A stretch of 64,000 nucleotides of DNA from Phoenix dactylifera (GCF_009389715.1 NC_052409.1:3499275-3563274); one strand, 5' to 3'. Counted from the first letter of the stretch, positions 47,936-59,500 are shown. Made by a program: numbers and translations. The notes: generated by a model not told the origin, from the sequence alone.

Positions 47936-49570
47936 GTTAGTACAAGGCATTGGAAAACATAACAGGTCTTCGAATTCCACTCCTCATATAATTGGTAATT
48001 GCCTACACCTCCTTTCCAAATTCTTGCAGCTGTATTCTAGATTTCCTGGTGCAAAGGCAATTTATAGGGAATTGGTTTGTATTTTGGTCAGTTATTCTCC
48101 ACATTTCATTTATCCTGGAAGGCTTTTTAATTTCAAGAAAATTTTCGTTTATTTAATTTTAATGTTTCCGAAATTTGCAGAGAAATGGTATTAATTGTTT
48201 TATGCTTGACTAAAGCAGAGTTTATCTGATTAGGGTTCTGAAAACTTTGAATAGTTTGAGCCTCCATTTGTCCCATTAAAGAACAAAATAGAGGGGGGGA
48301 AGAAGGTAGTGACCTGGTGGTATTAATCTTAACCCACCAATCGACAGAATTTTCAGGAATTGTCACTAAAGTTACCAAAGGCTGAGCTTATTATCTGGCC
48401 ACAATCTCCTTGTAATCAAACAATGAGTGTTGTACACAGTAAAGATCCTTCAAATTGCAACCCACTATTTTCTCACAAAGAAAAAAGAAAAGAAAAGGAA
48501 AAGATTCATTCAATTATATTGTGGAAAGCAGTGAGTTTTTGATACATTATAGTCTTGCACCATTATCTGCTCAGATGATGCAACAAGCAAGTGCTTAATG
48601 ATCATCTTCTCCTTTATATCGGAGTAGTATTCATCTGGCTAGCATTTTTTTTTTCCAGTTGATCAGTATCCACAATAGATGTTATGATATGCTTCTATTT
48701 ACAGAGATATTTCTTTTCAAAATCTTTATGGAAATATTGGTGACGGTATACTTTTCTGTGCATGAATGGGCCTGGAAATACGTATTTCAGTGCATGGTAC
48801 TGGTCACGAAAATTGGAAATTGATGGTTATAGGATTTTCTTCAAAAAAAAATTTTCTTTCATTTCCAAAATAAAATAAGAAGTGAATGGCTATTGGCGGA
48901 TTATATGAATTATTCTTTAGCAGTAATGAGGAAGTGCTCAGCTTTTGGAAGAGCAGCACTGGGCAGGCAGAGGAAATATCAGAAAGAGAAAGGTACAAAG
49001 GAAGAATATGGGGAAAGGAAAGAAGAAACTCATGGGAATCCTATGTAGGAGGGGACTTTACAGACTCACAAGCACACAAGGCATGAAAGGGAGGTGGACG
49101 TATGTGGCTTTTAGAAAAGGAGAGAAAAAAGTGCTTAAAAAATACTCACAACCGACGTCTGTCCCATGAACAAAGATCCCAGTGATTTGCATGCAGAGAC
49201 CTTCAGATGTATTACATATAGAGACATCTTTTGGAAGAAGGTCCATTGGAAGTAGGATTCAATCTCAGAAGTTTTTAATAAATATAGTAGAGCTTGAATG
49301 GGAAAGTTAGGGATAGAAATAATTGCGACTTTTTTTGGAGTCACTTCATGAGGGATTTTAGTGATTACCAAATCTTAAAAGGTGTTCACTTTCTTGAATT
49401 ATAGGGCTGTTATTTTGAATGATAGCATGCAAAAACTAGACCTGCTCACATTCTTTGGTAGAAAGGGCATGCAAATTTGCCAGTTTTAGCATGTGCTAGT
49501 GCCTCCTTCCATATGGAGTTATTTGACATATATGTTTTCCTCACTACTTTCTTAACCTATCTTACTTCTA
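47936..49570 (+). other. downstream part of the 47.8-kb MIR396-like transcript region
   Basis: No coding exon. The segment 48928-49100 (GGAAGTGCTCAGCTTTTGG ... CTCACAAGCACACAAGGC) is similar to 56279-56440 downstream of the MIR396 cluster, marking the extent of the duplication. Confidence 0.5.
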
Positions 49571-49712
49571 CATATATGTATGTATGTATGTATGTATGTA
49601 TATATGTATGCATGTATGTATGTATGTGTGTCTGTCTGTCTGTATGTATGTATGTGTGTGTGTGTATGTATGTATGTATGTCTGTGTGTCTGTATGTGTG
49701 TGTGTGTACATA

Positions 49713-49751
<39 letters not shown>

Positions 49752-49847
49752 ATCTATATCTATATCTATCTATCTATATACACACACACAAAAAATATAT
49801 ACACATACAAACAAACATACATACATACATACATCCATACATACATA

Positions 49848-49922
<75 letters not shown>
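49571..49922. repeat. 350-bp compound microsatellite
   Basis: Consecutive blocks of (TATG)n, TGTC/TGTG variants, (TATC)n, TATATC, CACA, (CATA)n, (CT)n and (AT)n. Long open frames through it (for example 49477-49950) are only repeat translations. Confidence 0.98.
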
Positions 49923-49925
<3 letters not shown>

Positions 49926-50863
49926 CGCACCATTGTTTTTTTTTAACTGATCTTAACCATCATTTATTCATTTTTGTAACTGTTCTTACTTGACATATAT
50001 GTTTACATCATCATTGACTCATTATTATAATTGGTCTTGTTAGGTGAGAGAGTGACAAATGTACATGATTGTAGTCTTCAAACATGTTGTTTCACCTGTG
50101 CATATCAGTAAGCTTTGGACTAGCATTAATGATACATAACCATGAGATGACACTGCATGACCAATGCAAATGTATCATGATTTCTTGACTCAAAACATTT
50201 TGCTAACGAAAGCTGGATGGGGATGACTCTTATCCCAATTGTCACTCAAATATTGGGGATACTATTTCAATCTAAGCTCGTGAGTAGAGTTTATGATGGT
50301 GGTTTTTATTACCATGGCTAGCAAATAAAAACTGCTGATAGAGAGTTATGGCCTCCTACATGGACCTTAGGGATGTTTTAGGGCAATCTTTCCGATATGG
50401 ACATGATTGGTTCGAAAATATGAGTTACGAATGGCGTATGTAGGGATTGAGTTTCGAGATGTTTTAATCCTGACACTGATCTCTTTCTTCCTTCACGGGC
50501 TCTTCCAAGCACCCTAGTTTATAATGGAGGCAGTAGAAGATTGCTAATTTCATTAGGAAATGTTGTTTCGAAATTTTTTTTGAAGTTACAATTTATTTCT
50601 TTTGAATATTTATGAATGCAGAAATAATTAGTGCAAAACTTTTTCTTAAGGAATCACTTGGAGTTGTGACTGCATGGTGTCAATGAGATTGAAAAGTCTC
50701 CACAGCTAGGTTGGATGGTTAAATGAAAAGAGAATCTAACAAAGACTTTCATGGCCTACCAAAATCCTCTACACTACTTGTAGGATTTTTCCTTCAACTA
50801 GGGCTGCAAATGATCCATTGCCGGTTAATATATGGAACAATGGGGAGTGATTACATCTGTTTG
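49923..50863. other. intergenic DNA; nothing recognised
   Basis: AT-rich sequence without coding or RNA signals that I can support. Confidence 0.45.
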
Positions 50864-52560
50864 AGGGTATTTTTCCGTGAACTCTCTAAGCTATGTTAGT
50901 AATACGCTTGGTGAAAATGAATAAACATGTAATGAAAAACTACAACATTTGTTGAGTGATTTTATTGAGTGTATATATCTAAGGTACACTATCAGCCTTT
51001 GTCCTACAGATGGATGAAGCAATGCAAAACCACCATATTTGTTTACTGTAGTTTGGAAAGTATCTAGATATGCTAGCGACTTTTATAGTGCTACTAAAAA
51101 AGAATAACTAGAATTGAATTGCCACATCTAGTTAGGGTTTGTTTCACTTGCATAAATTCATTAGGAATAAAACTTTAACTTGCATATGTTCCTCATCTCT
51201 TTACTCCTCTTTGACGAAGTAAAACTATTCAACGATTTGACACCTCCATCTAAGTAGTTAACTTTATATAAACATAGTTAAGTACCACCAACTAACTTTT
51301 CCGCTAACCTAACAAAATTGCCCTTGTTTGCAATGTTATTCAAGTACGAAAAAAAGTTCTAATCCAAATAATCAAACTTTATCCAAATTATTCAAATTTC
51401 TTTGTGACTAAATAGGGTTTTTTAGTGAAATGTCTAAGATATGATAATAGCATTCCATATGGTGTAAATAAATGAAGTAAAAGGAAATTGTCACATTCAT
51501 TGAATAGTTTTATTGAGTTCATATATCTGAAATATACTAGCAACCTCTTAGGATGAAAGGATATTGGGAACCACCATATTTGCTGATTATTTTTTTCTGA
51601 GTGGAAAATATTAAAGATATCCTAGCCATCTGTACATTGCTAATGAATGAATAAGCAATGGTGAATTGCCACATCTACTTAGTTTTTGTTTATTTCTAGC
51701 ATAACTTTATTCAACGATTCGACCATTTCCTAAGAAACAATTTTAACTCAATGAAGAATAAGTATCGGTAGGTGCTTCTTAAGCTAACTTGAAACTCCAA
51801 AATTGTTCTTCTTTATTGCTTTGTTATTTGAGCAACGAGAAAATCATATTACTAATCTAAATTCGTAAAGTTTATTTAGATTTGTTTGTGAAATAAACAT
51901 AGTTTTTTAGTAAAATGTCCGAGAATGTTAACAATTTGTATGGTGCAAATGAATAAAGAAGAAACGAAATAATGGCAAATTTGCTTTGTGGTTATATTGA
52001 GTGTGTATGCCTAAATATTGATAAATGAGTATACAAGCTGCCTTAACCTTACTCAGATGCTCACCCTTGCTCCTCGACATTCATCACTTTTCTGGTTATT
52101 TATGGGCAACCACTAGTGATTTCCCGTAGGAACTTAGAGATGGACTGTTTTTTGGCATTGCCGGATGTATTTACACTCGTTATATATGTGTTGTAAGTCC
52201 ATCTACCTCTCCAATATGAGGAAACCACCATATACATCCACTAATTTCTAAGTGAAAGATATCTAGGATCTTCTAGAGATATGTACATTGCAAATAAAGG
52301 ATGAAGCACTAGATAATTGCCACATCTATTTTAGGATATACTTTACTCCTGCATAACTTTAATAGAAATAAAATTTTAATTGACATAAATTCTTTTTTAT
52401 TTTCCTCTTTTGCAGGATAAATATTATTCAGTAATTTGACTTCATAGAGTTTTCACTTGATTAAAAACAAATATAAGTACCAACAACTAATCTAAAATTT
52501 CAAAATTACTCTTCTAAATTGATGCAATATATATCCAAGCATGAAAAAATTATTTTGAGA
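50864..52560. repeat. three-unit tandem array, ~490-550-bp units
   Basis: Units start near 50864, 51412 and 51900. Each has the same order of landmarks: GTGAAATGTC-type start, TGGTGNAAATGAATAA, ATTGAGTGTATATATC, ACCACCATAT, ATTGCCACATCTA, then AACTATTCAACGATTTGAC, CAAAATTG-type text. Landmark spacing is 547 between units 1 and 2; unit 3 is about 170 bases longer because of a LINE fragment. Units are diverged and non-coding. Confidence 0.82.
52040..52210 (+). mobile_element. LINE 3' fragment inserted in the third unit of the tandem array
   Basis: Extra sequence absent from units 1 and 2. It reads, with stops, NH**FPVGT then LFFGIAGCIYTRYI in the plus strand, the decayed RNase H end and GCIHTR-type 3' end of the LINE family found elsewhere in the window. 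Exact edges and target-site repeat were not resolved. Confidence 0.55.
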
Positions 52561-52729
52561 AGCTAAATAAGTTAACTGCACTCAGGTTAATGATATTTTT
52601 GGAGTATACTGCTAACTTTAATTTAATTGACACTCTAAACCCATGGCCTACCGCAGGATATGATGCATGCATGTATACTGGCTAAAATGATAGACGTGAA
52701 ATAGACTGCGGCGTCCCACAATAGAAATC

Positions 52730-53100
52730 AACGAAATCTTGACCCCTTGGCGTACCTGCAAGTGGATGGAGCGGGGCACGCACGCGCGCAGTCACTCGAG
52801 AGCGCGTGCGAATGCGAGCAACCCGGCGAACAGATACGGAGGACGCGGACAGAACGCGAGAGCCTCTCGTTTCCTCTCACTCTCATCCTCGGGAATCGTC
52901 GCGTACGGCGGATGGAAGAGGACGCGCGTCGCATGGGCATTGACCACACGCACGTGTGGTGGAGGGAATTGGGAACGTTTCTCGCACGGACGAATCTCTT
53001 TCGGTTACGGCACCGGACGTCGCCGGTTCCCGCGGTTCCTGCGTCCGGTTTTTGTTAGTTTTCTACATATATTTAAAGCCCTGGGTGGGCCTCGCTCTTA
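52730..53100 (+). promoter_or_regulatory. GC-rich promoter with TATA box for the MIR396 cluster
   Basis: A sharp GC-rich block (about 52740-53060) with CACACGCACGTGTGG, a palindromic E/G-box-like word, at about 52947. A TATA-type word, ATATATTTAAA, follows at 53067-53077, and pyrimidine-rich leader sequence begins about 30 bases later. There is no protein-coding exon downstream before the hairpins, so it is taken as the pri-miR396 promoter. Overlapping ORFs (52739-53330) are compositional. Confidence 0.6.
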
Positions 53101-53589
53101 TCGTACTTCTCTTTATATCTCTCCTTCCTCTCCCCCGCTCTCCTTTTCTCTCTGTGGTGACTGTTTTCTTTTTTTTCTTTCTTTTTTTTGATGATAAAGC
53201 TGTGGTGGCTGTTTTCTTCGCTTGCTTTTGGTTTTGGTTTTATTGCAGTCTCCCTAGATTTTTTTTTTGTCTCTGTAGATCTACTGTTGTATTGTTTTTT
53301 TCACTAGTTCTATATATGGTTATCATTTGATTACAGCAAACGAGGTTAGATCCAGGTTTCTTTTTTCAGTTGTTTTCGATCTATTACCTTTCATTTTCTT
53401 GTCTTATGTTGCTGTTGTTTCTTCTCGCATATGTTTTCTTTTGCTTAATTTTGATGATGATTAGTGTGTGGATTTCGATATTATGGGCTTCTGTCTTTGT
53501 GATCTTATGATTTTTTGGTGAGTTTTTTTTTTTTTGGATTTAGTTATCTGTCTGTGTTAGCCACCTTATTTCAACAATTCTTGTTTGCA

Positions 53590-53800
53590 TGTGAGGTATT
53601 ATGAAGGAGTGATCACAAGATTCTCAGCATGTTTTCCACGCTTTTTCGAACGGTGAACTCATTTAGGTTTCAGCTCTTATTCCGTCTTTCCCGGAAAAGA
53701 AAAAAAAAAGCATGGGAAAGAAGATTAGGGATGAAACATACTTACCGTTGACTGTTCAACAAAGCCGCTGGAAAAGATGACAAATCTTTTCGAGAATTCC
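53590..53800 (+). ncRNA. MIR396-like unit 1 (diverged)
   Basis: The 5' arm has TCCACGCTTTTTCGAACGG at 53635-53653, a miR396-like sequence with one deletion and several substitutions. The 3' arm has GTTCAACAAAGCCGCTGG at 53754-53771, which still pairs in part. The loop is longer and contains an A-rich insertion (about 53695-53710). Likely a degraded hairpin. Confidence 0.6.
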
Positions 53801-54004
53801 ACATTAGCTTCTACTTCAGGAAGTAGTGAGTTCGTGGTCCCCCCCCCCCCCCCCCCTCTCTCCAAACAATTATTTAGAGAATCATTGGAGGTCATACCAA
53901 TATTAAGGGCATGTCTTCGGCTTTTGTGAGAATTTCAATCTAGCTTCGAGATCAAGTATTAGTGATATCTCCATTCCTCTCCCTGCAATTCAACAATTTT
54001 TGGC

Positions 54005-54125
54005 TTTGTGTGAAGAATGATGGAGGAGATGATGACAAGTGGCTTTCCTGAATTTCTTGAACTGTGAAGAACTTGGTTTCAGGAAGTCGTTGGAAGGAAT
54101 TGCAGATTGTTTCATGTATTTCAAC
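54005..54125 (+). ncRNA. MIR396-like unit 2 (diverged, shortened loop)
   Basis: It shares GAAGAATGATGGAGGAGAT and CTTGAACTGTGAA with the canonical unit. The 5' arm TTTCCTGAATTTCTTGAACT and the 3' arm GGTTTCAGGAAGTCGTTGG pair imperfectly, with a mismatched centre and a loop of only about a dozen bases. It is probably not processed normally. Confidence 0.55.
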
Positions 54126-54170
54126 CTACCATCCATCTTCGGTATTGCTGATATTTGAATTACTTTCCCT

Positions 54171-54378
54171 TTCTCTCTCTCTTTTTTTTTTTTTTTTCTT
54201 GATGAAGAGGGAGGCAAAGCCACCCAGCTTTTATTAGAAAAATGAAATTTACAAAAGCTATTTATAAAAAATTTGCAAGGAAGAAAAATATAAAAAAGCA
54301 ATAAAAAAACTTTTACAAAAGGTAGTGGTCTGTTAAACTATTCAACAAGCTTTACAATCTTATAGGTACTTTCCAAAA
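54171..54378 (-). mobile_element. LINE 3' UTR fragment inserted between MIR396 units 2 and 3
   Basis: Reverse complement of the 21440-21750 LINE tail (GCTTTGCCTCCCTCTTCATC followed by A residues; seen here as a T run at about 54182). The flanks carry a direct repeat GAATTACTTTCCCT at 54157-54170 and 54379-54392, the target-site duplication. It splits the spacer between hairpin units but leaves both hairpins whole. Confidence 0.85.
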
Positions 54379-54439
54379 GAATTACTTTCCCTCTCTCTAG
54401 TAAGAATTTTCGCTTATATGTGAAGAATGATGGAGGAGA

Positions 54440-54580
54440 TAATAACAAGATTATGGATATGTCTTCCACAGATTTTATTGAACCGTGAACTTGTTTGGAT
54501 TTGTGATGAAAGAACAATACTGTTGATAGCTCAATAAAGTCGTTGGAAGACATGCATGACAGATCTTTATTAGAACTGCA
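54440..54580 (+). ncRNA. MIR396-like unit 3 (mature arm diverged, pairing kept)
   Basis: The mature-position sequence at 54465-54485 begins TCCACAGATTTTATTG and ends AACCG. It differs from the canonical copy at positions 8, 9, 13 and 20. The 3' arm (GCTCAATAAAGTCGTTGGAA, 54529-54548) carries the matching base change, so TTTATTGA still pairs with TCAATAAA. The lower stem (GGATATGTCTTCC / GGAAGACATG) is perfect over several bases. It could give a distinct small RNA. Confidence 0.7.
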
Positions 54581-54654
54581 ATCTAGCTTCCATATCAGGT
54601 ATTATTGATACCTGAATTACTTTTTCTAGTTCACAACTTTCACGTACGTGAAGA

Positions 54655-54800
54655 ATAATGGAGGAGATGATAACAAGATTATGGATATGTCCTCCACAGG
54701 CTTTCTTGAACTGTGAACTCTTTTGGGTTTATTAAGAGAGAACCACACTGTTGATAGTTCAAGAAAGTCTCTGGAAGACATGACAGATCTTTATGATGAC
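54655..54800 (+). ncRNA. MIR396: MIR396 precursor hairpin (canonical miR396e-type)
   Basis: The 21 bases at 54693-54713 (TCCACAGG ... CTTGAACTG) match, from memory, the monocot miR396e mature sequence. About 40 bases on, the 3' arm AGTTCAAGAAAGTCTCTGGA (from 54756) pairs with it, with one mismatch and G-U pairs. The stem extends outward as GGATATGTCC / GGAAGACATGAC. miR396 is released by DCL1 from such hairpins in the nucleus and, loaded in AGO1, cleaves mRNAs of GRF growth-regulating transcription factors, limiting cell proliferation. It is the last of four related units (about 53590, 54005, 54440, 54655), presumably on one transcript from the 53.07-kb TATA box. Confidence 0.92.
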
Positions 54801-56500
54801 AATTTCAATCTATAAGGTACGGTCATCTCTCTCTCTCTCCCTTGGGCCTTGCGCCACCCCCCCCCCCCCCCGGGGCAACACACATATTAGAGTTCATGGA
54901 ATTTATGAATTTATGTTTTATTTTATTATCTGTCGAGTCTGAAAGATTTCGGTTTTACATTGCCTGCTGTGGAGTGATATTATGTCATTTCTTTACTCTG
55001 ATCTGAATTGTGTCCCCAAAGCAAGACTCAACATGCTGGTTTGAAATAGATTGATTTTAATTTTGATTGCCTGCTCGGAAGTGATCTTCCATCTTCTTCT
55101 TTTGTTTACTTCAATCTAAATTATATGTTCTCAGATCAAGATCTGACAAGTTCTTTTAAATAAATATACACTGATTGATTTTAGTTGCAAATTACCTACT
55201 CTTGAGTGTTTTTCTAGCTGCTTTTGTTTTCCTCAAATCTGAATTATGTGTTCCAGATCAGGATTTGACATGCTTTCGTGAAATTTATCAAGTATGAAGG
55301 ATTTTAACTGTAAATTACCTAGTTTAAAGCGGTCTTCTACCTTTCTAATTCGTTTCCTATGATATATTACCTTTGTATGGATCTGGAATTTACATACACT
55401 TGATCCTCTCTGTCTTTTTTTCTTTCTTTGTTCTTTTTTGAGAACCTTCTATATATTTCCTTTTGGTTTTGTTCAGTCTAAATTAGCTGTATCCAGACCA
55501 GGAATTAGTATGCTCTTTTAAACAATTCCAGATTTAGCGATCAGTGTTTATTATTCTTTTCTACTTTCTTTTTGCTGTGAACCTTCTATATTTCTTTTTT
55601 GTTTTGTTCAATCTAAATTAGCTGTGTCCGGACCAGGTATTAGTGTTCTCACTAAAATAATTCCAGATTTACCGATCAGTATCATTTCTTTCGAGTTTTA
55701 GACAAGACAAATGGAAATGGAATATAAAAATTGATTTTTTTTTGGTGAAAATAATTGAATTGTTCAAGCATCAAGTGGTTTTTGGTTTTGTGAAGGCTGA
55801 GAATTCACAGGACTTCTCCCTCACAATTGATATGTACTGCTTCTTGTTGGTGGATTGCTGTTGTTTCTGCTGTTTTTTATTGTTCCTGCCGCATTAGTAA
55901 ATCATTAATCTTACAATTTTATATTTAAACTATGGAATTTTTCCAACTTTTTTACTTTCTGCATTTCTTTTGCCCTGCAGGTCTTCAGCTCTAACCAACT
56001 TGCTCTCGCGACACTGAAATTTCCTTATTTTTGAGGAATTTCCATATTCATTGGTATGTTTGGTTTAAATGGAGGTTTCATTTTGTAGCATTGTTGTTAG
56101 CTGCTTAACTATTTGTTGGAGATCGAATGAGTAGAATTGAGGTGCTTTTGAGCCTAGGAATAAGCTTTTCTGTGCAAGGAAGTGGGTTTATGGAATACGT
56201 TTACATTGTTATAGTTTCCTTCTCTTTTTTCCCCCTCTCCTTTGACTACGGAAACAGGCTTAGTGATAAATATTTTGTGGGAAGTGCTCAACTTTTGGTT
56301 CTCTGATAGCCGCTGCAGGTACAGCCAGAAAACTAAAAGGCGAGAGAAAGGGGAAGAATGTGAGATAAAGAGGAGAAGTACACATGAGAATCATCTCTAA
56401 AGAGGGAGACTTTCAGGGCTCAGAAGCACAGACATGCAGATTGGATGGTTTATGACATGAGAGAGACCTCGACCCGGCCGGTGAAGCCTCTCATTCTAAA
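54801..56500 (+). other. downstream part of the pri-miR396 transcription unit, with internal repeats
   Basis: A C run lies at 54857-54871. From about 55000 to 55690, imperfect repeats recur with the landmarks TCTAAATTAGCTGT(A/G)TCC, AGACCAGG-ATTAGT and CCAGATTTA-CGATCAGT. A non-coding exon 55981-56052 is suggested by CCCTGCAG|GTCTTCAGC and ATTG|GTATGTTT. The segment 56279-56440 matches 48928-49100. No protein-coding frame with motifs. Confidence 0.45.
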
Positions 56501-59500
56501 TTTTGATATGTTACAAAAATTTGGCAATCCTTTGGCCATACTTTTTTTTTTCGTTTTTTTTTTCCTTGCATTATTTGATCAAACAAGGGTGTCCTTTATG
56601 TTCATTTGGGGAACTCTTCTTAGAACTGTGCTCCATTGCAAACATCATATTGCTGGCAGAAGTAAACCCTAGTAAAGTAGTGCTCTCTCAATGGTTATTT
56701 GAAAGTTTACCAGTCTTACAGGCCAACATGGATGGATCTCCAACCTCAAATCCTTGATGAGACCCCTACAGAACAAACTAGATCCTGGAGGGATTGGAAG
56801 CAGACTTGGATCCAGTTTAGACTTGATGGAAGGGATATCCATCAACACTTCACTGATGAAATGTAATGTATCATAAGAAACAGCCAGTGAAAGAGGGATT
56901 TAGGACTCCTTAAGCACACCAAAAGCAGAACCAAAAGAGAAAGCAAGTTAAAAAATAATGACATCACTTCTATTAGGAGTTTCTGCACCAAAATCTGATT
57001 CCAATGGAATTGCTGAGTGCAGTCTTAAGATCTTATTTGTGAAACTATACTCCATCCTCTGAAAGGAAAGGAGCTTGTTTATGGTAGTGCTGAAAATCTA
57101 TTAGGAGATTAAGGGGACACATACCAGTATTTATTTTTGTAAAGTTATTTGGTTGATTTGATATCATAATCTGAGAGCTATATGAAATTTAAATTTATTC
57201 TGAAATTGTTCTCCCTAATCCACCGTATCTCCCATGAAAGGTGTGCAGTAATACTTAAAGGCTGCCCACAAAGCTTAGCTGGTATACAGATGGAGTAAAT
57301 ACTAGTATAACTCTGCTTCGCTGCTTTACCCTCTACTCCATTTACTGTCAAATCTACAAAATCTGATTATATTTCTCTACCACTTTGCTGTCCTTCAACT
57401 ATGGAAACTAAGATAACTTTTCAATGTAGGTACGACCAATTCGTACTCCCGAACTCTTCGTCGACGGGCACTGGCCCTCATCTATATAAGTTTTTTTCGG
57501 GTGAACTCTCCAGGTAAGTACTCTCAAGCCCGTTTGCAGTGCCACTCTGACAACACCTTCATTGTTTCTTGAGAGTCCGTTTGAGTTAGGCATCGGATGG
57601 TTCCTTGCTAGACACTCTTCGGCAAGAGGACTTTCTTGTCTTTGTTGTTTCACGCCAATTCTAGCTATGGAGTAAAGGTTCGAGCATAGTCTCCTCCTTC
57701 CAATACTATCTCAGGAGCAACCAACACTGTAGCCATTGTCATCCGAGCATGGCGGCCATCACATTTTGGAGATATATCACAATCTTTAGCCGATCTTTAT
57801 GGCTTAAGCAACTGATCATCCGAGCACTTCAATAGCCCAGCTATCTCGGCACCTCAATTAGGCCAATTCCCAACGGCAACGCTTATGTTCTGCTTTCAAA
57901 TGATGCTTTTTATTTTTTTTTGACTTTAGCGTTTGAAACTAGTCATGTAAATTTAATAAAGTGAGAAAATGATTGCTAATGGGCTTTTCTATGTGGGTTC
58001 TCTTCTATCATTCGGTCATTATCAGGCGCCGAATGTTTATTCTTATAATCTACTTTTACGATGGATCCCAACTGCGCAGCAAAACCACCCGTAGAGAAAA
58101 CCCGCCCGGTTCGTTTTCCTGGACCAAATATATTTACATACAAGTTCCTTGGCCAATCTTAAATATATTTACATGCAAGTTCGAAAAGGTACACGGAAAT
58201 GAAATCATAGTGTATTACTTTTTGATGCTGCATGCAATGTTTTCTTTGATTTATTTACGACTGCACTATACCCCGACCTTCTTTTTTTTTTTTGAGAGTG
58301 AAAATTTGTAGATACCCATGATTTATGAATTATGACCATCCCGAACTGCTGTATATAGTGATTTTTTATTTCATATTCTTTTCAACAGAGTATTAATGGT
58401 GAACTCATCCACTAAAAGAAACAACCTCGTAAACTTTTACCATGTTATAGCAGGGGAAGAGTTCTGGAGCATGGCTAAGATACAGTGACTAAACAGCCTC
58501 TTATTTAGCAGTGCAAGTCTTTTCTGAAAGGTGTCCGTTTAGACCCCTTTTGTTTCTTAATTTTAAATCTTCATTCCACGTAGAAAATAAAATTGGAAAC
58601 AGAGAAGGGAGGAGTAGGCTGAGAGGGAAATCAAGTTCGGGCTGCCTTGAAACAAATTTTCGGACTGATGAATGTATGATGCCCAGCGATCGTTTAGATT
58701 GGAAAGAAACAAGCGAAAAAGAAGCCTAGGTACGAAACAGAGCATGAGACGGGGAGAAAGGAGAGACCCTCCCGACCCACCCCATTCCCTGTCTCTGTGT
58801 TATAAAAGAGGAGATCCAGTCAAGGAATGGGTTGAGGTACACAAAGTGCTATTCCATTAGAAAGATTAATTCCACACATCCTACCAAACAACGAGACAGG
58901 TTATCCCTGTTTGCATTGCTCTGGCTAAGCAGTGAGCTCTGTTCTTGCAGATCGGCTTGATCGGTCCTACGATGATTATCATCTGAGGAAACCTTGGGAT
59001 GTGGCTAGCTTCGATTGAGTCTTTAGGTAAGCTTTGGTTGTGCTTGCTTTCAGTTGAGGCTTGTATATCCGATGAGGGTAAATGATTGTTTGATGGGCTT
59101 GTTTGGATTGTTGTGGTGGAGCAGCGTATTCTGTTCCTACAATTTGTGAGCTTGTGATAAGCCATGTAGGTCCGGAAGAGCACCAAAGCAGAATCTCAAG
59201 TATGAGGAAGGAAGATTAGGCGTAAGAACAGAGCAGGCGTGAACGTTGAACCCATGCATGCTTGAACGTAGGAATCGGAGCAGCTAAGCAGCAATTCCAA
59301 ATGGCTATGAGAGGCTTTACCACGTCAACTAGTCGTTTGAGTAGTTTTAGGCATTTGTTTTTGTATTCTATTTTACAGTAGAGTTGACTTCTATTATTTT
59401 CTTAGCCGTTGTATCAGAACTTCTATTTTCGGATGTATATCCGAATAGTTGGTTAAAGTTAATGTATTAATAAGTTCTGGACATGAATAAACGTTATTTT

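Noticed and set aside
49477-49993. Long open frames rich in Tyr, Cys, Met, Val and Ser
   Set aside because: Direct translation of the compound microsatellite at 49571-49922.
52739-53330. Three overlapping open frames of 100-150 codons
   Set aside because: They lie in the GC-rich promoter and leader before the MIR396 cluster, in all frames, with no motif and no splice continuation.
58511-58860. Candidate small gene with a TATA word at about 58798
   Set aside because: No coding motif, no conserved exon and no hairpin recognised; kept only as a remark in the intergenic entry.
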